DNA of 39,102 bases, taken from an uncultured Prevotellaceae bacterium. Lineage in GTDB: Bacteria; Bacteroidota; Bacteroidia; Bacteroidales; Bacteroidaceae. Both the position numbers and the translations under genes were made by a program. Below are positions 7,516 to 17,258 of this stretch, one piece after another. The notes beneath the pieces were generated by a model that saw nothing but the letters and a program-made list of their open reading frames with translations, was not told the DNA's origin and ran no database searches. Within the stretch, counting starts at the first letter, position 1. The number at the start of each line of letters is the position of its first letter. The stretch spans positions 1 through 39,102 of the forward strand of contig CAMWSK010000022.1 in the NCBI GenBank assembly GCA_947176895.1, read 5' to 3'.

Positions 7516-9615
7516 TCACGAGATGGAAGACCAGTCGACAGTCTGGCTCTTCAGCGTGGCCAGATGTTGCCACATGGGCAGGTTGCCGGGAAGGGAAGCC
7601 GTGGGGTCGGCCTCCAGCACCCGGCGAGCCGCGTCACGGGCCTGCTGCACGATTTGGGCGTCCCGCACCAAGTCGGCCACCTTCAGTTCAAAAGCGATAC
7701 CGCTCTGTTGCGTGCCGTCCAGCGCACCGGGGCCGCGCATCTTCATGTCGGCCTCGGCAATCTCGAAGCCGTCATTGGTCTCGGTCATAATCTGCAGGCG
7801 GCGGCGCGTCTCCTCGCTCAACTTGTGGGAGGTCACCAACACGCAATAGCTCTGTTCGGCTCCACGGCCCACACGCCCCCTGAGCTGGTGAAGCTGGGCC
7901 AGGCCGAAACGGTCGGCGTTCTCGATAACCATCACGCTGGCGTTGGGCACGTTGACCCCCACCTCTATCACCGTGGTGGCCACCAGAATTTGTGTCTGTC
8001 CCGAAGCGAAAAGTTCCATTTCGCGGTCTTTCTCCTGGGGCTTCATCTGTCCGTGCACTTTGCTGAGGCGGTATTGGGGAAAGAGGGTGCAGAGCCGTTC
8101 ATAACCCGCCTCCAGATTTTGCAGGTCCATCTTTTCGCTCTCCTTTATCAGGGGGAACACCACATAAGCCTGCCGTCCCAGTTCTATCTGCTTCTGCACG
8201 CCGGCATAAACATCGGCACGCCGGCTCTCGTATCGGTGAACGGTTTTCACAGGTTTTCGCCCGGGGGGCAACTCATCAATGATACTCACGTCCAGGTCGC
8301 CGTAGACGGTCATGGCCAACGTTCGCGGGATAGGCGTGGCCGTCATCACCAACACATGAGGGGGTGTCACGTTTTTGCGCCACAATTTTCCGCGTTGCGC
8401 CACCCCGAAGCGGTGCTGCTCATCCACCACCACCAGCCCGAGGTTGTGAAACGCCACATTGTCCTCGATTACGGCATGCGTTCCCACAAGAATATGCACC
8501 TCACCCGTTTTCAACGCGGCCAACACCTCCTTACGCTTCCGGCCTGTCACCTTGCCCGTCAACAGCTCCACCCTCACAGGCATGTCTCCCAGGAAGGAGC
8601 GGAAACTCTGCAGATGCTGTTCAGCCAGTATCTCGGTGGGGGCCATGATACACGCCTGATACCCATTGTCCAAAGCCAGGAGCATGGTCATCAGGGCCAC
8701 AAGCGTTTTGCCACTGCCCACATCGCCCTGCAGCAGACGGTTCATCTGTCGGCCGCTGCCCATATCGATGCGCATCTCCCGGATCACACGTTTTTGGGCA
8801 CCAGTCAGCGGAAAGGGCAGACGCGTGTGGAAGAAGGTGTTGAAAAAATCGCCCACGCAGGACATCGGCAAGCCACGGTAACGTTGCTGACGCTGTCGGG
8901 AGTATCTGAGGATGTTGAGTTGTATGAAAAAGAGTTCCTCGAACTTCAAGCGATAGCTGACCTGGCTCAACACGCTGGAGTTACCGGGAAAATGAATGGC
9001 ACGCATGGCCTGATCGCGACCGACGAGGCGCATGGAGGCAACAAGGGAAGGAGGAAGCACCTCGGGAAGAGGTTGCTGAAGAAGTTGAAGAAGGGAGGTA
9101 ATGAGGCTCACCATGACGCGCTGGGTGATACCACGCTTCATGGCTTTCTCGGGGATGGAATAATGGGGTTGCATCGCCATCCGGCTCAGCTCCACACGAT
9201 CGGCACGTTCCATCTCGGGATGAGTGATGTTAAAACGCGAATTAAACACCGTGGGCTTGCCAAAAACCACATAGAGAACGTCCTGTTTGTAACTCTGTTC
9301 GATGTACTTAAGGCTGTTGAACCACACCAAATCCACCACTCCATGGCCATCGGTGAAGTGAGCCACGATGCGCCGCTTGCTGCCTACCCCCAGATGTTCA
9401 AAGCCGATAATCTTGCCGCACAACTGCACATAGGGCATGTCGGGCTGCAACTCATGGGTGTAATAGATGCGGCTGCGGTCGATATGGCGAAGAGGAAAAT
9501 AGCCGAGCAACTGGCCGAAAGTGGCGATGCCCATGGTCTCCTTCAACACTTTGGCGCGGGCAGGCCCCACACCATGCAGATAGGTGATGTCCGTATTCAG
9601 GTCGATGCCAGGCAT
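7516..9615 (-). CDS. recG: ATP-dependent DNA helicase RecG
   Basis: Branch-migrating superfamily 2 helicase that reverses stalled forks and processes Holliday junctions. The 699-residue product has the N-terminal wedge/OB region (about 1-250), Walker A GDVGSGKT near 298-304, a DEQHRFG motif II near 398, TATPIPRTL motif III, and the C-terminal helicase half with TTVIEVGVNVPNA and the LHQLRGRVGRG motif VI. It is complete. The ATG at 9615 overlaps the end of ispD by 19 bases, so it is the last gene of the pdxJ operon and probably translationally coupled. Confidence 0.97.
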   Translation of the reverse strand: MPGIDLNTDITYLHGVGPARAKVLKETMGIATFGQLLGYFPLRHIDRSRIYYTHELQPDMPYVQLCGKIIGFEHLGVGSKRRIVAHFTDGHGVVDLVWFNSLKYIEQSYKQDVLYVVFGKPTVFNSRFNITHPEMERADRVELSRMAMQPHYSIPEKAMKRGITQRVMVSLITSLLQLLQQPLPEVLPPSLVASMRLVGRDQAMRAIHFPGNSSVLSQVSYRLKFEELFFIQLNILRYSRQRQQRYRGLPMSCVGDFFNTFFHTRLPFPLTGAQKRVIREMRIDMGSGRQMNRLLQGDVGSGKTLVALMTMLLALDNGYQACIMAPTEILAEQHLQSFRSFLGDMPVRVELLTGKVTGRKRKEVLAALKTGEVHILVGTHAVIEDNVAFHNLGLVVVDEQHRFGVAQRGKLWRKNVTPPHVLVMTATPIPRTLAMTVYGDLDVSIIDELPPGRKPVKTVHRYESRRADVYAGVQKQIELGRQAYVVFPLIKESEKMDLQNLEAGYERLCTLFPQYRLSKVHGQMKPQEKDREMELFASGQTQILVATTVIEVGVNVPNASVMVIENADRFGLAQLHQLRGRVGRGAEQSYCVLVTSHKLSEETRRRLQIMTETNDGFEIAEADMKMRGPGALDGTQQSGIAFELKVADLVRDAQIVQQARDAARRVLEADPTASLPGNLPMWQHLATLKSQTVDWSSIS

Positions 9616-10280
9616 AGGAACTCGGCATATTTCAGGTCATCGGGCGTGGTAAGCTTGATGTTGTCCCGGTTTCCCTCCACCAAGGTGACACCATGCCCCA
9701 TGGTTTCCACCACACCGGCATCATCGGTAAAGGCATCGGAATACGGTTGTGCGTAGGCCGCCTTCAGCACATCAACGCGAAAACATTGGGGAGTCTGCAC
9801 CATACGAAACTCACTGCGAGGCTCCGTGTGGCTCGCCTGTCCGTCGGCCTTCACGCGACGCAGTGTCTCCACCACGGGCACGACGGGAATAGCCGCACCG
9901 GTGTTCCGGGCCTCCCGCATACAACGTCTTACCACATCGACACTCACGAAAGGGCGCACCCCGTCGTGCACGGCCACCACGCCATCGGCCTCATCGGACA
10001 CATGGCTCAGAGCGCTGAGCACACTATGGAAGCGGGTGGCACCGCCATCGGCCACCACATGAGGCAAGTCAAAGGCATACCGGATACACAACTTCTGCCA
10101 ATATGCCTGATGATTGCGGGGAAGGGCCAGGATGATTTGCGCTTCGGGGGCAGACTCATGCAAACGCATGAGCGTACGCATAAGCACGGGCAATCCCGCC
10201 ACCGGCACGAACTGCTTGGGCACATCGCCCCCCATGCGCAGGCCCTTGCCGCCCGCCACCACAATCAGATAGTCACGCAT
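9597..10280 (-). CDS. ispD: 2-C-methyl-D-erythritol 4-phosphate cytidylyltransferase
   Basis: Makes CDP-methylerythritol from methylerythritol phosphate and CTP in the MEP isoprenoid pathway. The start is placed at ATG 10280, giving [17 protein letters not shown] and 227 residues; the frame is open 5 codons further but that adds nothing conserved. It has the nucleotide-binding AGGKGLRMG...PKQF loop, VAVHDGVRPFV, and the C-terminal TDDAGVVE...GNRDNIKLTTPDDL block, all typical of IspD. It overlaps the DJ-1 gene by 8 bases and recG by 19 bases. Confidence 0.96.
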   Translation of the reverse strand: MRDYLIVVAGGKGLRMGGDVPKQFVPVAGLPVLMRTLMRLHESAPEAQIILALPRNHQAYWQKLCIRYAFDLPHVVADGGATRFHSVLSALSHVSDEADGVVAVHDGVRPFVSVDVVRRCMREARNTGAAIPVVPVVETLRRVKADGQASHTEPRSEFRMVQTPQCFRVDVLKAAYAQPYSDAFTDDAGVVETMGHGVTLVEGNRDNIKLTTPDDLKYAEFLCLAST

Positions 10281-10830
10281 CCAGCAGGAAGTCATACATC
10301 ATGCCTTGGCTCAACTGAGCCGCCTCGGCATCCTTGCCCAAAAGTTTCAACAACTCGAAGCCAAAGGCCATGGCCGCAGCAGGTCCCTTGCCCGTCACCA
10401 CATTGCCATCACGTTCAACCAACGCCGCGGTGTACGTAGCACCCGTCAGTTCGGTTTCACAACCCGGATAGCAGGTGGCACGACGGCCCTGCAGAATGCC
10501 CAAATGGCCAAGTACCATAGGAGCGGCACAGATGGCGGCCACAGGCCGGCCGGCCTCCACCTGCTTCAACAGCCCCTGGCGCAGAGGGACGCAGGCGTCC
10601 AAGTTGGTGGCACCGGGCAGCCCGCCGGGCAACACCAGCAGTTCGGCACTCTCCCACTCCACCTCGTCCAGCAGGATGTCGGTACGTACAGCCACTCCGT
10701 GGGCGCTCTCGACCAGTTTGTCGCCGGTGATGCTGACCAAACTGACAGACAGACCGGCACGACGCAGAATATCAACGGGAGCCAAGGCTTCGATATCCTC
10801 GAAACCGGGCGCGAAAAACACGTAAATCAT
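10273..10830 (-). CDS. DJ-1/PfpI (YajL/ThiJ-like) family protein
   Basis: A 185-residue member of the DJ-1 superfamily, likely cytoplasmic and linked to oxidative or glycation stress. The nucleophilic cysteine elbow is in [11 protein letters not shown], and [10 protein letters not shown] supplies the expected loop; this is the YajL/ThiJ type rather than the PfpI protease type. I chose ATG 10830, which shares ATGA with the pdxJ stop; a TTG two codons upstream is less likely. Its place between pdxJ and ispD is probably operon packing rather than pathway membership. Substrate unknown. Confidence 0.9.
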   Translation of the reverse strand: MIYVFFAPGFEDIEALAPVDILRRAGLSVSLVSITGDKLVESAHGVAVRTDILLDEVEWESAELLVLPGGLPGATNLDACVPLRQGLLKQVEAGRPVAAICAAPMVLGHLGILQGRRATCYPGCETELTGATYTAALVERDGNVVTGKGPAAAMAFGFELLKLLGKDAEAAQLSQGMMYDFLLDA

Positions 10831-11537
10831 AGGCAATTCTTATAACGTTTAATGGTTTCCTCCAAACCCAAATACAGGGCATCACATACCAGGGCATGGC
10901 CGATACTCACCTCGTCCACCTCGGGAACCCGCTCATGGAAATAGGCCAGATTCTCCAGGCTGAGGTCATGCCCGGCATTCAATCCCAAGCCCAATTCCTT
11001 GGCCAAGCGGCCGGACCGCACAAACGGTTCCACAGCTTTCACCCGATCGGCAGCATACCGGGCGGCATACGGTTCGGTGTACAGCTCCACGCGATCGGCT
11101 CCTGTGAGGGCGGCATGGCGCACCATCTCCTCGTCGGCATCCACAAAGATGCTCACACGAATGCCCTTTTCATGAAAACGCTGCACCAAATCGGCCAGAA
11201 ACGCCCGGTGCATCTTCGTATCATAGCCGTGGTTACTGGTAATCTGGCCGGGAGCATCGGGAACAAGGGTCACCTGGGTGGGCACCACATCCAGCACCAA
11301 ATCCACAAACTTGTCTGAGGGTTGTCCCTCGATATTGAACTCGGTGGTGAGCAAAGGACGCAAATCATACACATCCCTGTAACGGATGTGCCGCTCATCG
11401 GGGCGGGGATGCACGGTGATGCCCTGTGCCCCCATACGTTCAATGTCCAAAGCCGTGCGCACCACGTTGGGGTTGTCTCCACCCCTGGCATTGCGCAGGG
11501 TGGCTATTTTGTTGATGTTTACACTCAGTTTCGTCAT
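10827..11537 (-). CDS. pdxJ: Pyridoxine 5'-phosphate synthase
   Basis: Condenses 1-deoxyxylulose 5-phosphate with 3-amino-2-oxopropyl phosphate to make pyridoxine phosphate (vitamin B6). The 236-residue TIM-barrel protein begins [20 protein letters not shown], the characteristic PdxJ N terminus, and has HPRPDERHI and LGLNAGHDL further on. ATG 11537 is preferred over a TTG two codons upstream. It is the first gene of the pdxJ/DJ-1/ispD/recG operon and ends in an ATGA overlap. The promoter region is shared divergently with nadK. Confidence 0.97.
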   Translation of the reverse strand: MTKLSVNINKIATLRNARGGDNPNVVRTALDIERMGAQGITVHPRPDERHIRYRDVYDLRPLLTTEFNIEGQPSDKFVDLVLDVVPTQVTLVPDAPGQITSNHGYDTKMHRAFLADLVQRFHEKGIRVSIFVDADEEMVRHAALTGADRVELYTEPYAARYAADRVKAVEPFVRSGRLAKELGLGLNAGHDLSLENLAYFHERVPEVDEVSIGHALVCDALYLGLEETIKRYKNCL

Positions 11538-11577
11538 CGTCAATAATCTCCTTATCCAAATTTTATCGCTTTCGGGA

Positions 11578-11585
11578 CAAAGATA
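11578..11585 (-). promoter_or_regulatory. pdxJ promoter -7 element
   Basis: TATCTTTG on the minus strand, an exact Bacteroidetes -7 match, about 40 bases before the pdxJ ATG. No clear -33 TTTG is seen at the expected spacing. Confidence 0.5.
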
Positions 11586-11649
11586 AGGAATTTTCCGGCA
11601 CGAATATGCCGTTTATCATCTTTTTATGTTACATTTGTGCTTCCTTATT

Positions 11650-11657
11650 TATCTTTG
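11650..11657 (+). promoter_or_regulatory. nadK promoter -7 element
   Basis: TATCTTTG, an exact Bacteroidetes -7 match, 20 bases before the nadK ATG. The -33 element is weak. Together with the element at 11578 it makes a compact divergent promoter pair. Confidence 0.5.
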
Positions 11658-11677
11658 TAAGAATAAAGAATGCGCCT

Positions 11678-12565
11678 ATGAAACCTCTTCGATTTGCTCT
11701 TTTTGGTAATCTCTATCAAGCAAAAAAATCAAGCTCCATACAACAAGTGATTCGCTCGTTGGAGAGCCGAGGTGCAGAAATCCTGGTGGACAAGGCTTTC
11801 TTTCATTACATCACCAACGAGTTAGGCGTAGAGATTCATGCCACGGAATTGATTGAAGAAGAGGATTTCCATGCCGACGTGGCCGTTTCCATGGGCGGCG
11901 ACGGCACATTTCTGAAAGTGGCCAGCCGGGTAAAAGACAAGAGCATCCCCATATTGGGTATCAATATGGGGCGCCTGGGTTTCTTGGCCGATGTGCCGGC
12001 GCAGGACATCGACTTTGCAATTGAAGACATCTACAACCGGCAGTGCTCCACCGAAAAACACAGCGTGATACAGGTAGCCTACAGCAAAGGAGCCCCCGGC
12101 ACCTACCCCTACGCATTGAATGAAGTGGCTGTGTTGAAACGCGACGACTCTTCGATGATTAGTATCAGCGTGGACATCAACCAGCAACATCTGACAACCT
12201 ATCAGGCCGACGGCCTCATTCTGAGCACGCCCACAGGCAGCACGGGTTATGCGCTGAGTGCGGGCGGACCCATCGTGATGCCCAGATGCGGTGTGGTGGG
12301 GCTGACAGCGGTGGCTCCCCATTCCCTGAACGTGCGTCCCATCATTCTGCCCGATGACGTGGAGATACACCTGAGGGTGCACAGTCGCAGCGGCCATTTC
12401 CTTGTGGCCATCGACGGCAGGAGCGAGCCTTGCTGCCAAGAAGTAGAGCTGACACTGACGAGGGCGCCCTATGACATTCTGGTGCTGAAGCGGGCGGGAA
12501 GCTCACAGTTCAGCACGCTGCGCGACAAACTGATGTGGGGAAGCGACATAAGGAGGGATGAATGA
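11678..12565 (+). CDS. nadK: NAD kinase
   Basis: Phosphorylates NAD to NADP, setting the cell's NADPH supply. The start is ATG 11678 (MKPLRFALFG), giving 295 residues; the frame is open 24 codons upstream but that stretch contains the promoter. Diagnostic motifs are GGDGTFL (about 73-79), the substrate-binding TPTGSTGYALSAGGP, and a C-terminal FLVAIDGR. It is the first gene of a plus-strand run and ends in an ATGA overlap with the ABC transporter gene. An AGGAGGG Shine-Dalgarno-like sequence (12551-12557) precedes that gene, which is unusual for Bacteroidetes. Confidence 0.97.
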   Translation: MKPLRFALFGNLYQAKKSSSIQQVIRSLESRGAEILVDKAFFHYITNELGVEIHATELIEEEDFHADVAVSMGGDGTFLKVASRVKDKSIPILGINMGRLGFLADVPAQDIDFAIEDIYNRQCSTEKHSVIQVAYSKGAPGTYPYALNEVAVLKRDDSSMISISVDINQQHLTTYQADGLILSTPTGSTGYALSAGGPIVMPRCGVVGLTAVAPHSLNVRPIILPDDVEIHLRVHSRSGHFLVAIDGRSEPCCQEVELTLTRAPYDILVLKRAGSSQFSTLRDKLMWGSDIRRDE

Positions 12566-14229
12566 ACATCGGTAACATGAAAAGTAACACCACCGTTTTG
12601 CGTTATCTGTGGACCGTCTCAAAAGGTTTACGACTACAAAGCATTCTCAACGCCGCCATCGGCATTGTCGTGGTGGCGTTGGACTTTGCTTTCATCTACT
12701 TTTCCAAGCTTTGCATTGATTTGGCCACGGGCAAGGCCGACGGTTATTCGCTCAGGGCCATCGCCGTTGTGCTGCTGTGCATCATCATCCTGCAGATAAT
12801 CATCCGTCTGGGGCGTCAATGGATTAGTGCCATCCTGGGTATTAAAGCCCAGAACAAGATGCAACGGCGGTTGTTTCGCCATCTGCTGGAAGCGGAATGG
12901 AACGGACTGGAAGAGCGTCATAGCGGCGACCTGCTCAACCGACTGGAAAGGGACGTGCGCGATGTGACCACCACCATCACCGAAACCATACCCGCCACGT
13001 TCACCGTGACCGTCCGCTTCATGGGCGCTTTCTATTTTCTCTTTACCATGAGTGCCTCGCTGGCGCTTATCATCGTCCTCATCATACCCTGCTTTGCCCT
13101 GCTCAGCCGCGTCTACGTCAACCGCATGCGCCGGATCACCCGCAAGATGCGGCAAACAGACAGCGAGATACAAAGCCTGATGCAGGAAAGCGTGCAGCAC
13201 AGCATGGTGCTGAAAACGCTGGAGCAGGTGCCTCAGATGCTTGACAACCTTGACCGGGCGCAAACCGCGCTCCTCGGCCAGGTGCGTAAGCGGACACGTT
13301 TTTCGTTGACATCCGGTGCGCTTATCAATTTCGGGTTCACCTTATGCTACCTCACAGCCTTCCTATGGGGAGTGAACGGACTGAAAGAGCAGACCATCAC
13401 CTACGGAATGATGACCGCCTTCCTGCAACTTGTGGGACAGATTCAAGGACCTTTCCGCGACATCCTGCGCTTTGTGCCGAGCATGATAAGCACACTTACC
13501 GCAGGCGAGCGCCTCATGGAAATAGAAGAGTCGCCCATGGAAATCCAAGGCCGACCCGTTTTGTTCGAGGCCGGAGCCGGCATCCGAATCACTGACGTAT
13601 GTTACACTTATCCCGGCGGGCACCGGAAGATTCTGGAGAACCTCAACTGCGACTTCCCCATAGGAAGCCACACCGCCATCCTGGGAGAGACGGGAGCCGG
13701 GAAAACCACCCTCATCCGCCTTATCCTGGCCCTGACATCACCCCAACAAGGTTCGGTGGAATTTTACAACGGAAAGCAAAGCGTCGCCGCATCACCCCTC
13801 ACGCGTTGCAATCTGGTATACGTTCCCCAAGCCAACACCCTCTTCTGCGGCACCATACGTTCCAATCTGCTTTTGGGCAACCCGCAGGCCACCGAGGCAC
13901 AAATGCACGAAGCCCTGCATCAGGCCTGCGCCGACTTCGTATTCCAATTGGAGGAAGGGCTGGACACACGCTGCGGCGAGAACGGCAACGGCCTGAGCGA
14001 AGGACAGAACCAGCGCATCTGCATCGCCCGCGCCTTGCTGCGCAACGGAAACATCCTGCTGCTGGACGAGGCCACCAGTGCGCTCGACACACAGACCGAG
14101 GTGCAGCTGCTCGGCAACCTGCAGGCGTGGATGAGACCCCACCAGACGCTGCTCTTCATCACCCACCGGCCCGGTGTGCTGAAAATCTGTGAACGCCAGC
14201 TACACATCCGCCGAACATCCAACTCTTAA
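12562..14229 (+). CDS. ABC exporter, fused membrane and ATPase domains
   Basis: A 555-residue type IV half-transporter that should dimerise and export a lipid, peptide or drug; substrate not readable. Residues about 20-310 form the six-helix membrane domain. The nucleotide-binding domain has Walker A GETGAGKT (375-382), a variant signature LSEGQ (478-482, usually LSGGQ), Walker B ILLLDE (498-503) and the H-loop His in FITHRP (about 535). Both ATP-site halves look functional. It overlaps nadK by four bases and is followed 12 bases later by a MATE exporter, so two efflux-type carriers are likely co-transcribed with nadK. Confidence 0.92.
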   Translation: MNIGNMKSNTTVLRYLWTVSKGLRLQSILNAAIGIVVVALDFAFIYFSKLCIDLATGKADGYSLRAIAVVLLCIIILQIIIRLGRQWISAILGIKAQNKMQRRLFRHLLEAEWNGLEERHSGDLLNRLERDVRDVTTTITETIPATFTVTVRFMGAFYFLFTMSASLALIIVLIIPCFALLSRVYVNRMRRITRKMRQTDSEIQSLMQESVQHSMVLKTLEQVPQMLDNLDRAQTALLGQVRKRTRFSLTSGALINFGFTLCYLTAFLWGVNGLKEQTITYGMMTAFLQLVGQIQGPFRDILRFVPSMISTLTAGERLMEIEESPMEIQGRPVLFEAGAGIRITDVCYTYPGGHRKILENLNCDFPIGSHTAILGETGAGKTTLIRLILALTSPQQGSVEFYNGKQSVAASPLTRCNLVYVPQANTLFCGTIRSNLLLGNPQATEAQMHEALHQACADFVFQLEEGLDTRCGENGNGLSEGQNQRICIARALLRNGNILLLDEATSALDTQTEVQLLGNLQAWMRPHQTLLFITHRPGVLKICERQLHIRRTSNS

Positions 14230-14241
14230 TCACGCATTCCC

Positions 14242-15651
14242 ATGGACATGCTCCACGGCCCTTTGCAGGGCAAGATCATCCGCTTTGCCATACCCATCGC
14301 TCTGAGCAGCGTACTCACCCAACTGTTCAACACCGTGGACGTGGCCGTGGTGGGCCGCTTTGCCAGCAGCACCGCCCTTGCGGCTGTGGGAGCCAACACG
14401 TTTATCATCAACCTGCTCATCAACCTTTTCTTTGGTGTCAGCATCGGTTCCAGCGTGGTCATCGCCAACCACATCGGGCAGAACAACGCCGAAGGCATCC
14501 GCCGGGGCATCAGCACCACGGCAGCCTTGTCAATCATCAGCGGTGTTCTTCTGTTGATTATCGGCATGTTCGTGGCACGCCCGCTGCTGCAATGGATGGA
14601 CACGCCCGCCGATGTATTGCCGGATGCCGAACGGTATCTGCGCATCTTTCTGTGGGGAAGCCCCTTCCTTATGATCTACACCTTTGGAGCCGCCATCCTG
14701 CGCAGCCGGGGCGACAGCAAGCGGCCCCTATATATATTGGTGGTAGCGGGCATCATCAACACGGTGCTCAACCTGGTTCTTGTCATTCGTTTCCACATGG
14801 GCGTGGCCGGTGTGGCCATCGGCACCGGAGTGAGCAACATGTTCAGCGCACTGGTCATCATTTGGCTCTTACGTCACGAGAAGGGTGAGTTTCAATTACA
14901 CCTGAACGACCTCAGCATCCACCGCGCCGAATTGCGCCGGATATTGGCCATCGGACTGCCTGCAGGCCTCCAGGGCATGACCTTCTCGCTGAGCAACATC
15001 TTCATCCAAAGCAGCATCAACAGCTTCGGTTCTGCAGCCATTGCCGGCTCCAGCGTGGCACAGACGTTGGAGGCCTACAGCTACTTCTTCATGGCGGCTT
15101 TCACCAGTGCCGCCACCACCTTCGTAGGGCAGAACTACGGCGCAGGCCTCATCGGCCGCTGCAAACGCATCACCTGGATATGCCTGTTCTACGGAGCGGC
15201 CAGTTGCTTCATCTGCAACCTGCTCTTCACCCTCTTCGCCCCACAGGTATTGGGGCTCTTCACCCCCGACCCCGGGGTCATCCGCTTTGGCCGCATACGT
15301 ATCGAGCACGTGCTCATCTTCCAATGCCTGGCCGCGAGCTATGATGTGACATCAGGTTCGCTTCGTGGCGTGGGGCACTCCATCGAGCCCACCGTCATCA
15401 CCATCTTCGGCACCTGTGTGTTGCGCCTGGTGTGGGTGTTCTGGGTGTTTCCCGTCTACGGGGAATATCATCAACTGCTGCAGGTCTATCCCATCACGTG
15501 GGTGGTAACGGGCATCACCACCTTCCTCTTCTACATTGCCATCATGCGCCGGCTGGAGGGCCGTAAGGTCTTTCCCGTACGTGCCCTCACCCTGCGCGTT
15601 GCCTGCCATCTGCCCCGCCCCGTGAAACGGTTGTGGAGCGGCAAGTGGTAA
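14242..15651 (+). CDS. MATE family efflux transporter
   Basis: A 469-residue membrane protein with about twelve hydrophobic segments, predicted to export cationic or drug-like compounds using a sodium or proton gradient. The start MDMLHGPLQGKIIRFAIPIALSSVLTQLFN is typical of the MATE family (PF01554), and the duplicated six-helix layout is visible: the second MatE repeat begins about residue 230. ATG 14242 follows the ABC gene by 12 bases. Substrate unknown. Confidence 0.93.
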   Translation: MDMLHGPLQGKIIRFAIPIALSSVLTQLFNTVDVAVVGRFASSTALAAVGANTFIINLLINLFFGVSIGSSVVIANHIGQNNAEGIRRGISTTAALSIISGVLLLIIGMFVARPLLQWMDTPADVLPDAERYLRIFLWGSPFLMIYTFGAAILRSRGDSKRPLYILVVAGIINTVLNLVLVIRFHMGVAGVAIGTGVSNMFSALVIIWLLRHEKGEFQLHLNDLSIHRAELRRILAIGLPAGLQGMTFSLSNIFIQSSINSFGSAAIAGSSVAQTLEAYSYFFMAAFTSAATTFVGQNYGAGLIGRCKRITWICLFYGAASCFICNLLFTLFAPQVLGLFTPDPGVIRFGRIRIEHVLIFQCLAASYDVTSGSLRGVGHSIEPTVITIFGTCVLRLVWVFWVFPVYGEYHQLLQVYPITWVVTGITTFLFYIAIMRRLEGRKVFPVRALTLRVACHLPRPVKRLWSGKW

Positions 15652-15684
15652 GTATTATATTAGAGAACCACAAAAAACAATGAT

Positions 15685-17055
15685 ATGAAACCATTAGCTT
15701 TTACGTTCATAACTATGACGGCAACCCTTACGATGCTTACATGCTGCAATTCCTCCGATTCCGGTAAAGACAATGAAAAGGTGCGGAAGGCAAATGCTCC
15801 GGTTCTTACCGCCGCAGAGTCCGATCCCCGTGTCATGGGATGGATGCAAGGGTTCCCTCCTGCCGAAGACAAGACCATCTATTCTGCTGACGGCTCGTAT
15901 TTCACGTTCCCCGCATTAAGATACAGCGTGAACCACATGCGCGAGTTCTTCCCTACCCGGGACGTTCCGACCTCGGACGCCTTCCGCTACACCGTTGCGA
16001 CAGATATCGACAACCATATCGAGGATATTTCCTTCCTGCCCTGGGACTCCGACGAGGAAATCACATTGCGTCAGTCGCTCGATACCAACTATGTCGACGG
16101 AATGATTATCATGCACAGGGGGAAGATCGTCTATGAGACCTATTCGGGCGGGCTCACCCCGGAAGGCCTTCATGCGGCCATGTCGGTAAGCAAATCATTC
16201 ACAGGAACCCTCGGTGCGATTCTGGCTTCTGAGGGAGTCATCGACCCGGAAGCGAAGGTCACCCGCTATGTTCCGGAACTTTCCGAGAGCGGGTTCGGGG
16301 ATGCAACGGTGCGGCAGGTAATGGACATGACAACAGCCCTGCAATATAGCGAGGACTATAGCAATCCGGATGCCGAAATCTGGGCCTATTCCGCATCCGG
16401 AAACGTGTTCCGGGGCGCCGACTACAAAGGGCCGAAGAATTATTACGAATACCTCAAGACGGTTAAGAAAATCGCAGGTGCAGAACATGGAGAGGCGTTC
16501 GGCTACAGAACCATCAACACGGAACTTCTCGGATGGATTATTTCCAGGGCAAGCGGAAAGAACGTAGCAGAACTCGTATCCGAAAGAATCTGGAAACCCC
16601 TTGGCGCACACTACAACGGTTATTACCAAATCGACCCGTCCGGGATAACCTTTGCCGGGGGCGGGTTCAACCTCAACCTGAGGGATATGGCTATGTTCGG
16701 AGAGGTGATGCGCTGCAACGGCAAACTCGGCGAGAAGCAGATTATCCCGGAGGAGGCCGTCGAAGACATCCGTACCGGTGGCAGCAACCCGGAGAGCCGG
16801 GAAAGATTCGCCCGCGGAGGATACGACAAGCTGAAGGGATGGAGCTACCGGGACATGTGGTGGATAACAAACAATTCCCACGGGGCATTCATGGCAAGGG
16901 GCGTTTACGGACAGGCCATCTATATCGATCCCGTAGCGGAAATGGTGATTGCGCGGTTTGCGTCAAACCATCTCGCATCCAACACGCACAACGACCCGTT
17001 CTCCATACCCGCCTATGAGGCCGTAGCGGAATATCTTATGAATAAAGACAAATAG
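15685..17055 (+). CDS. Lipoprotein serine hydrolase, class C beta-lactamase fold (NylB-like)
   Basis: 456 residues. The N terminus is a lipoprotein signal with cysteines at about 20-21 (TMLTCC), so it is probably anchored facing the periplasm or cell surface. The catalytic domain has the SxxK pair Ser167/Lys170 (SVSKSF), a likely Tyr274 in GYRTINTELLGWI at the position of the class C Tyr, and HGAFMARG in place of KTG. These resemble 6-aminohexanoate-dimer hydrolase-type esterases/amidases more than true beta-lactamases; substrate unknown. It follows the MATE gene by 33 bases. By eye its codon use looks less biased to GGC/ACC than the upstream transporters, so it may be a later addition. Confidence 0.88.
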   Translation: MKPLAFTFITMTATLTMLTCCNSSDSGKDNEKVRKANAPVLTAAESDPRVMGWMQGFPPAEDKTIYSADGSYFTFPALRYSVNHMREFFPTRDVPTSDAFRYTVATDIDNHIEDISFLPWDSDEEITLRQSLDTNYVDGMIIMHRGKIVYETYSGGLTPEGLHAAMSVSKSFTGTLGAILASEGVIDPEAKVTRYVPELSESGFGDATVRQVMDMTTALQYSEDYSNPDAEIWAYSASGNVFRGADYKGPKNYYEYLKTVKKIAGAEHGEAFGYRTINTELLGWIISRASGKNVAELVSERIWKPLGAHYNGYYQIDPSGITFAGGGFNLNLRDMAMFGEVMRCNGKLGEKQIIPEEAVEDIRTGGSNPESRERFARGGYDKLKGWSYRDMWWITNNSHGAFMARGVYGQAIYIDPVAEMVIARFASNHLASNTHNDPFSIPAYEAVAEYLMNKDK

Positions 17056-17085
17056 GCGCACCACCACGATACTTCAAGTTATGGG

Positions 17086-17148
17086 AAAAACATGTTCATC
17101 TTTTTGAAAAACATGAACATGTTTTTCAAAAACGTCTTGATGTTTTTG
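17086..17148. repeat. Phased ACATG repeat array, copy C
   Basis: Three units between two convergent genes. Bases 17086-17099 and 17113-17126 are a perfect 14-bp inverted repeat, and after a C/C mismatch the T5 and A5 tracts also pair, leaving almost no loop. A third, diverged unit carries CTTGATG. The array sits just before the shared terminator. Confidence 0.8.
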
Positions 17149-17162
17149 CGCCAATATAACAA

Positions 17163-17195
17163 CACCCCAAAAGTCGGACAAGAACTTTTGGGGTG
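17163..17195. terminator. Bidirectional terminator between the serine hydrolase and ccsBA
   Basis: CACCCCAAAAGT (17163-17174) and ACTTTTGGGGTG (17184-17195) form a perfect 12-bp stem with a 9-base loop. Short T-rich stretches follow on both strands. It lies between two convergent genes and probably ends both transcripts. Confidence 0.75.
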
Positions 17196-17258
17196 CTTTA
17201 TATCACGACACCGCCTCTGTTTCGCTTCGCGGCGGTGAATTGCGTTTCAACCGGATTT

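Noticed and set aside
7564..9756. A 730-codon frame antisense to recG and ispD
   Set aside because: No recognisable domain, crosses two real genes, unusual His-rich composition.
15685..17055. True beta-lactamase (antibiotic resistance)
   Set aside because: SxxK is present, but the Tyr region (GYRTIN) and missing KTG fit NylB-type esterases/amidases better.
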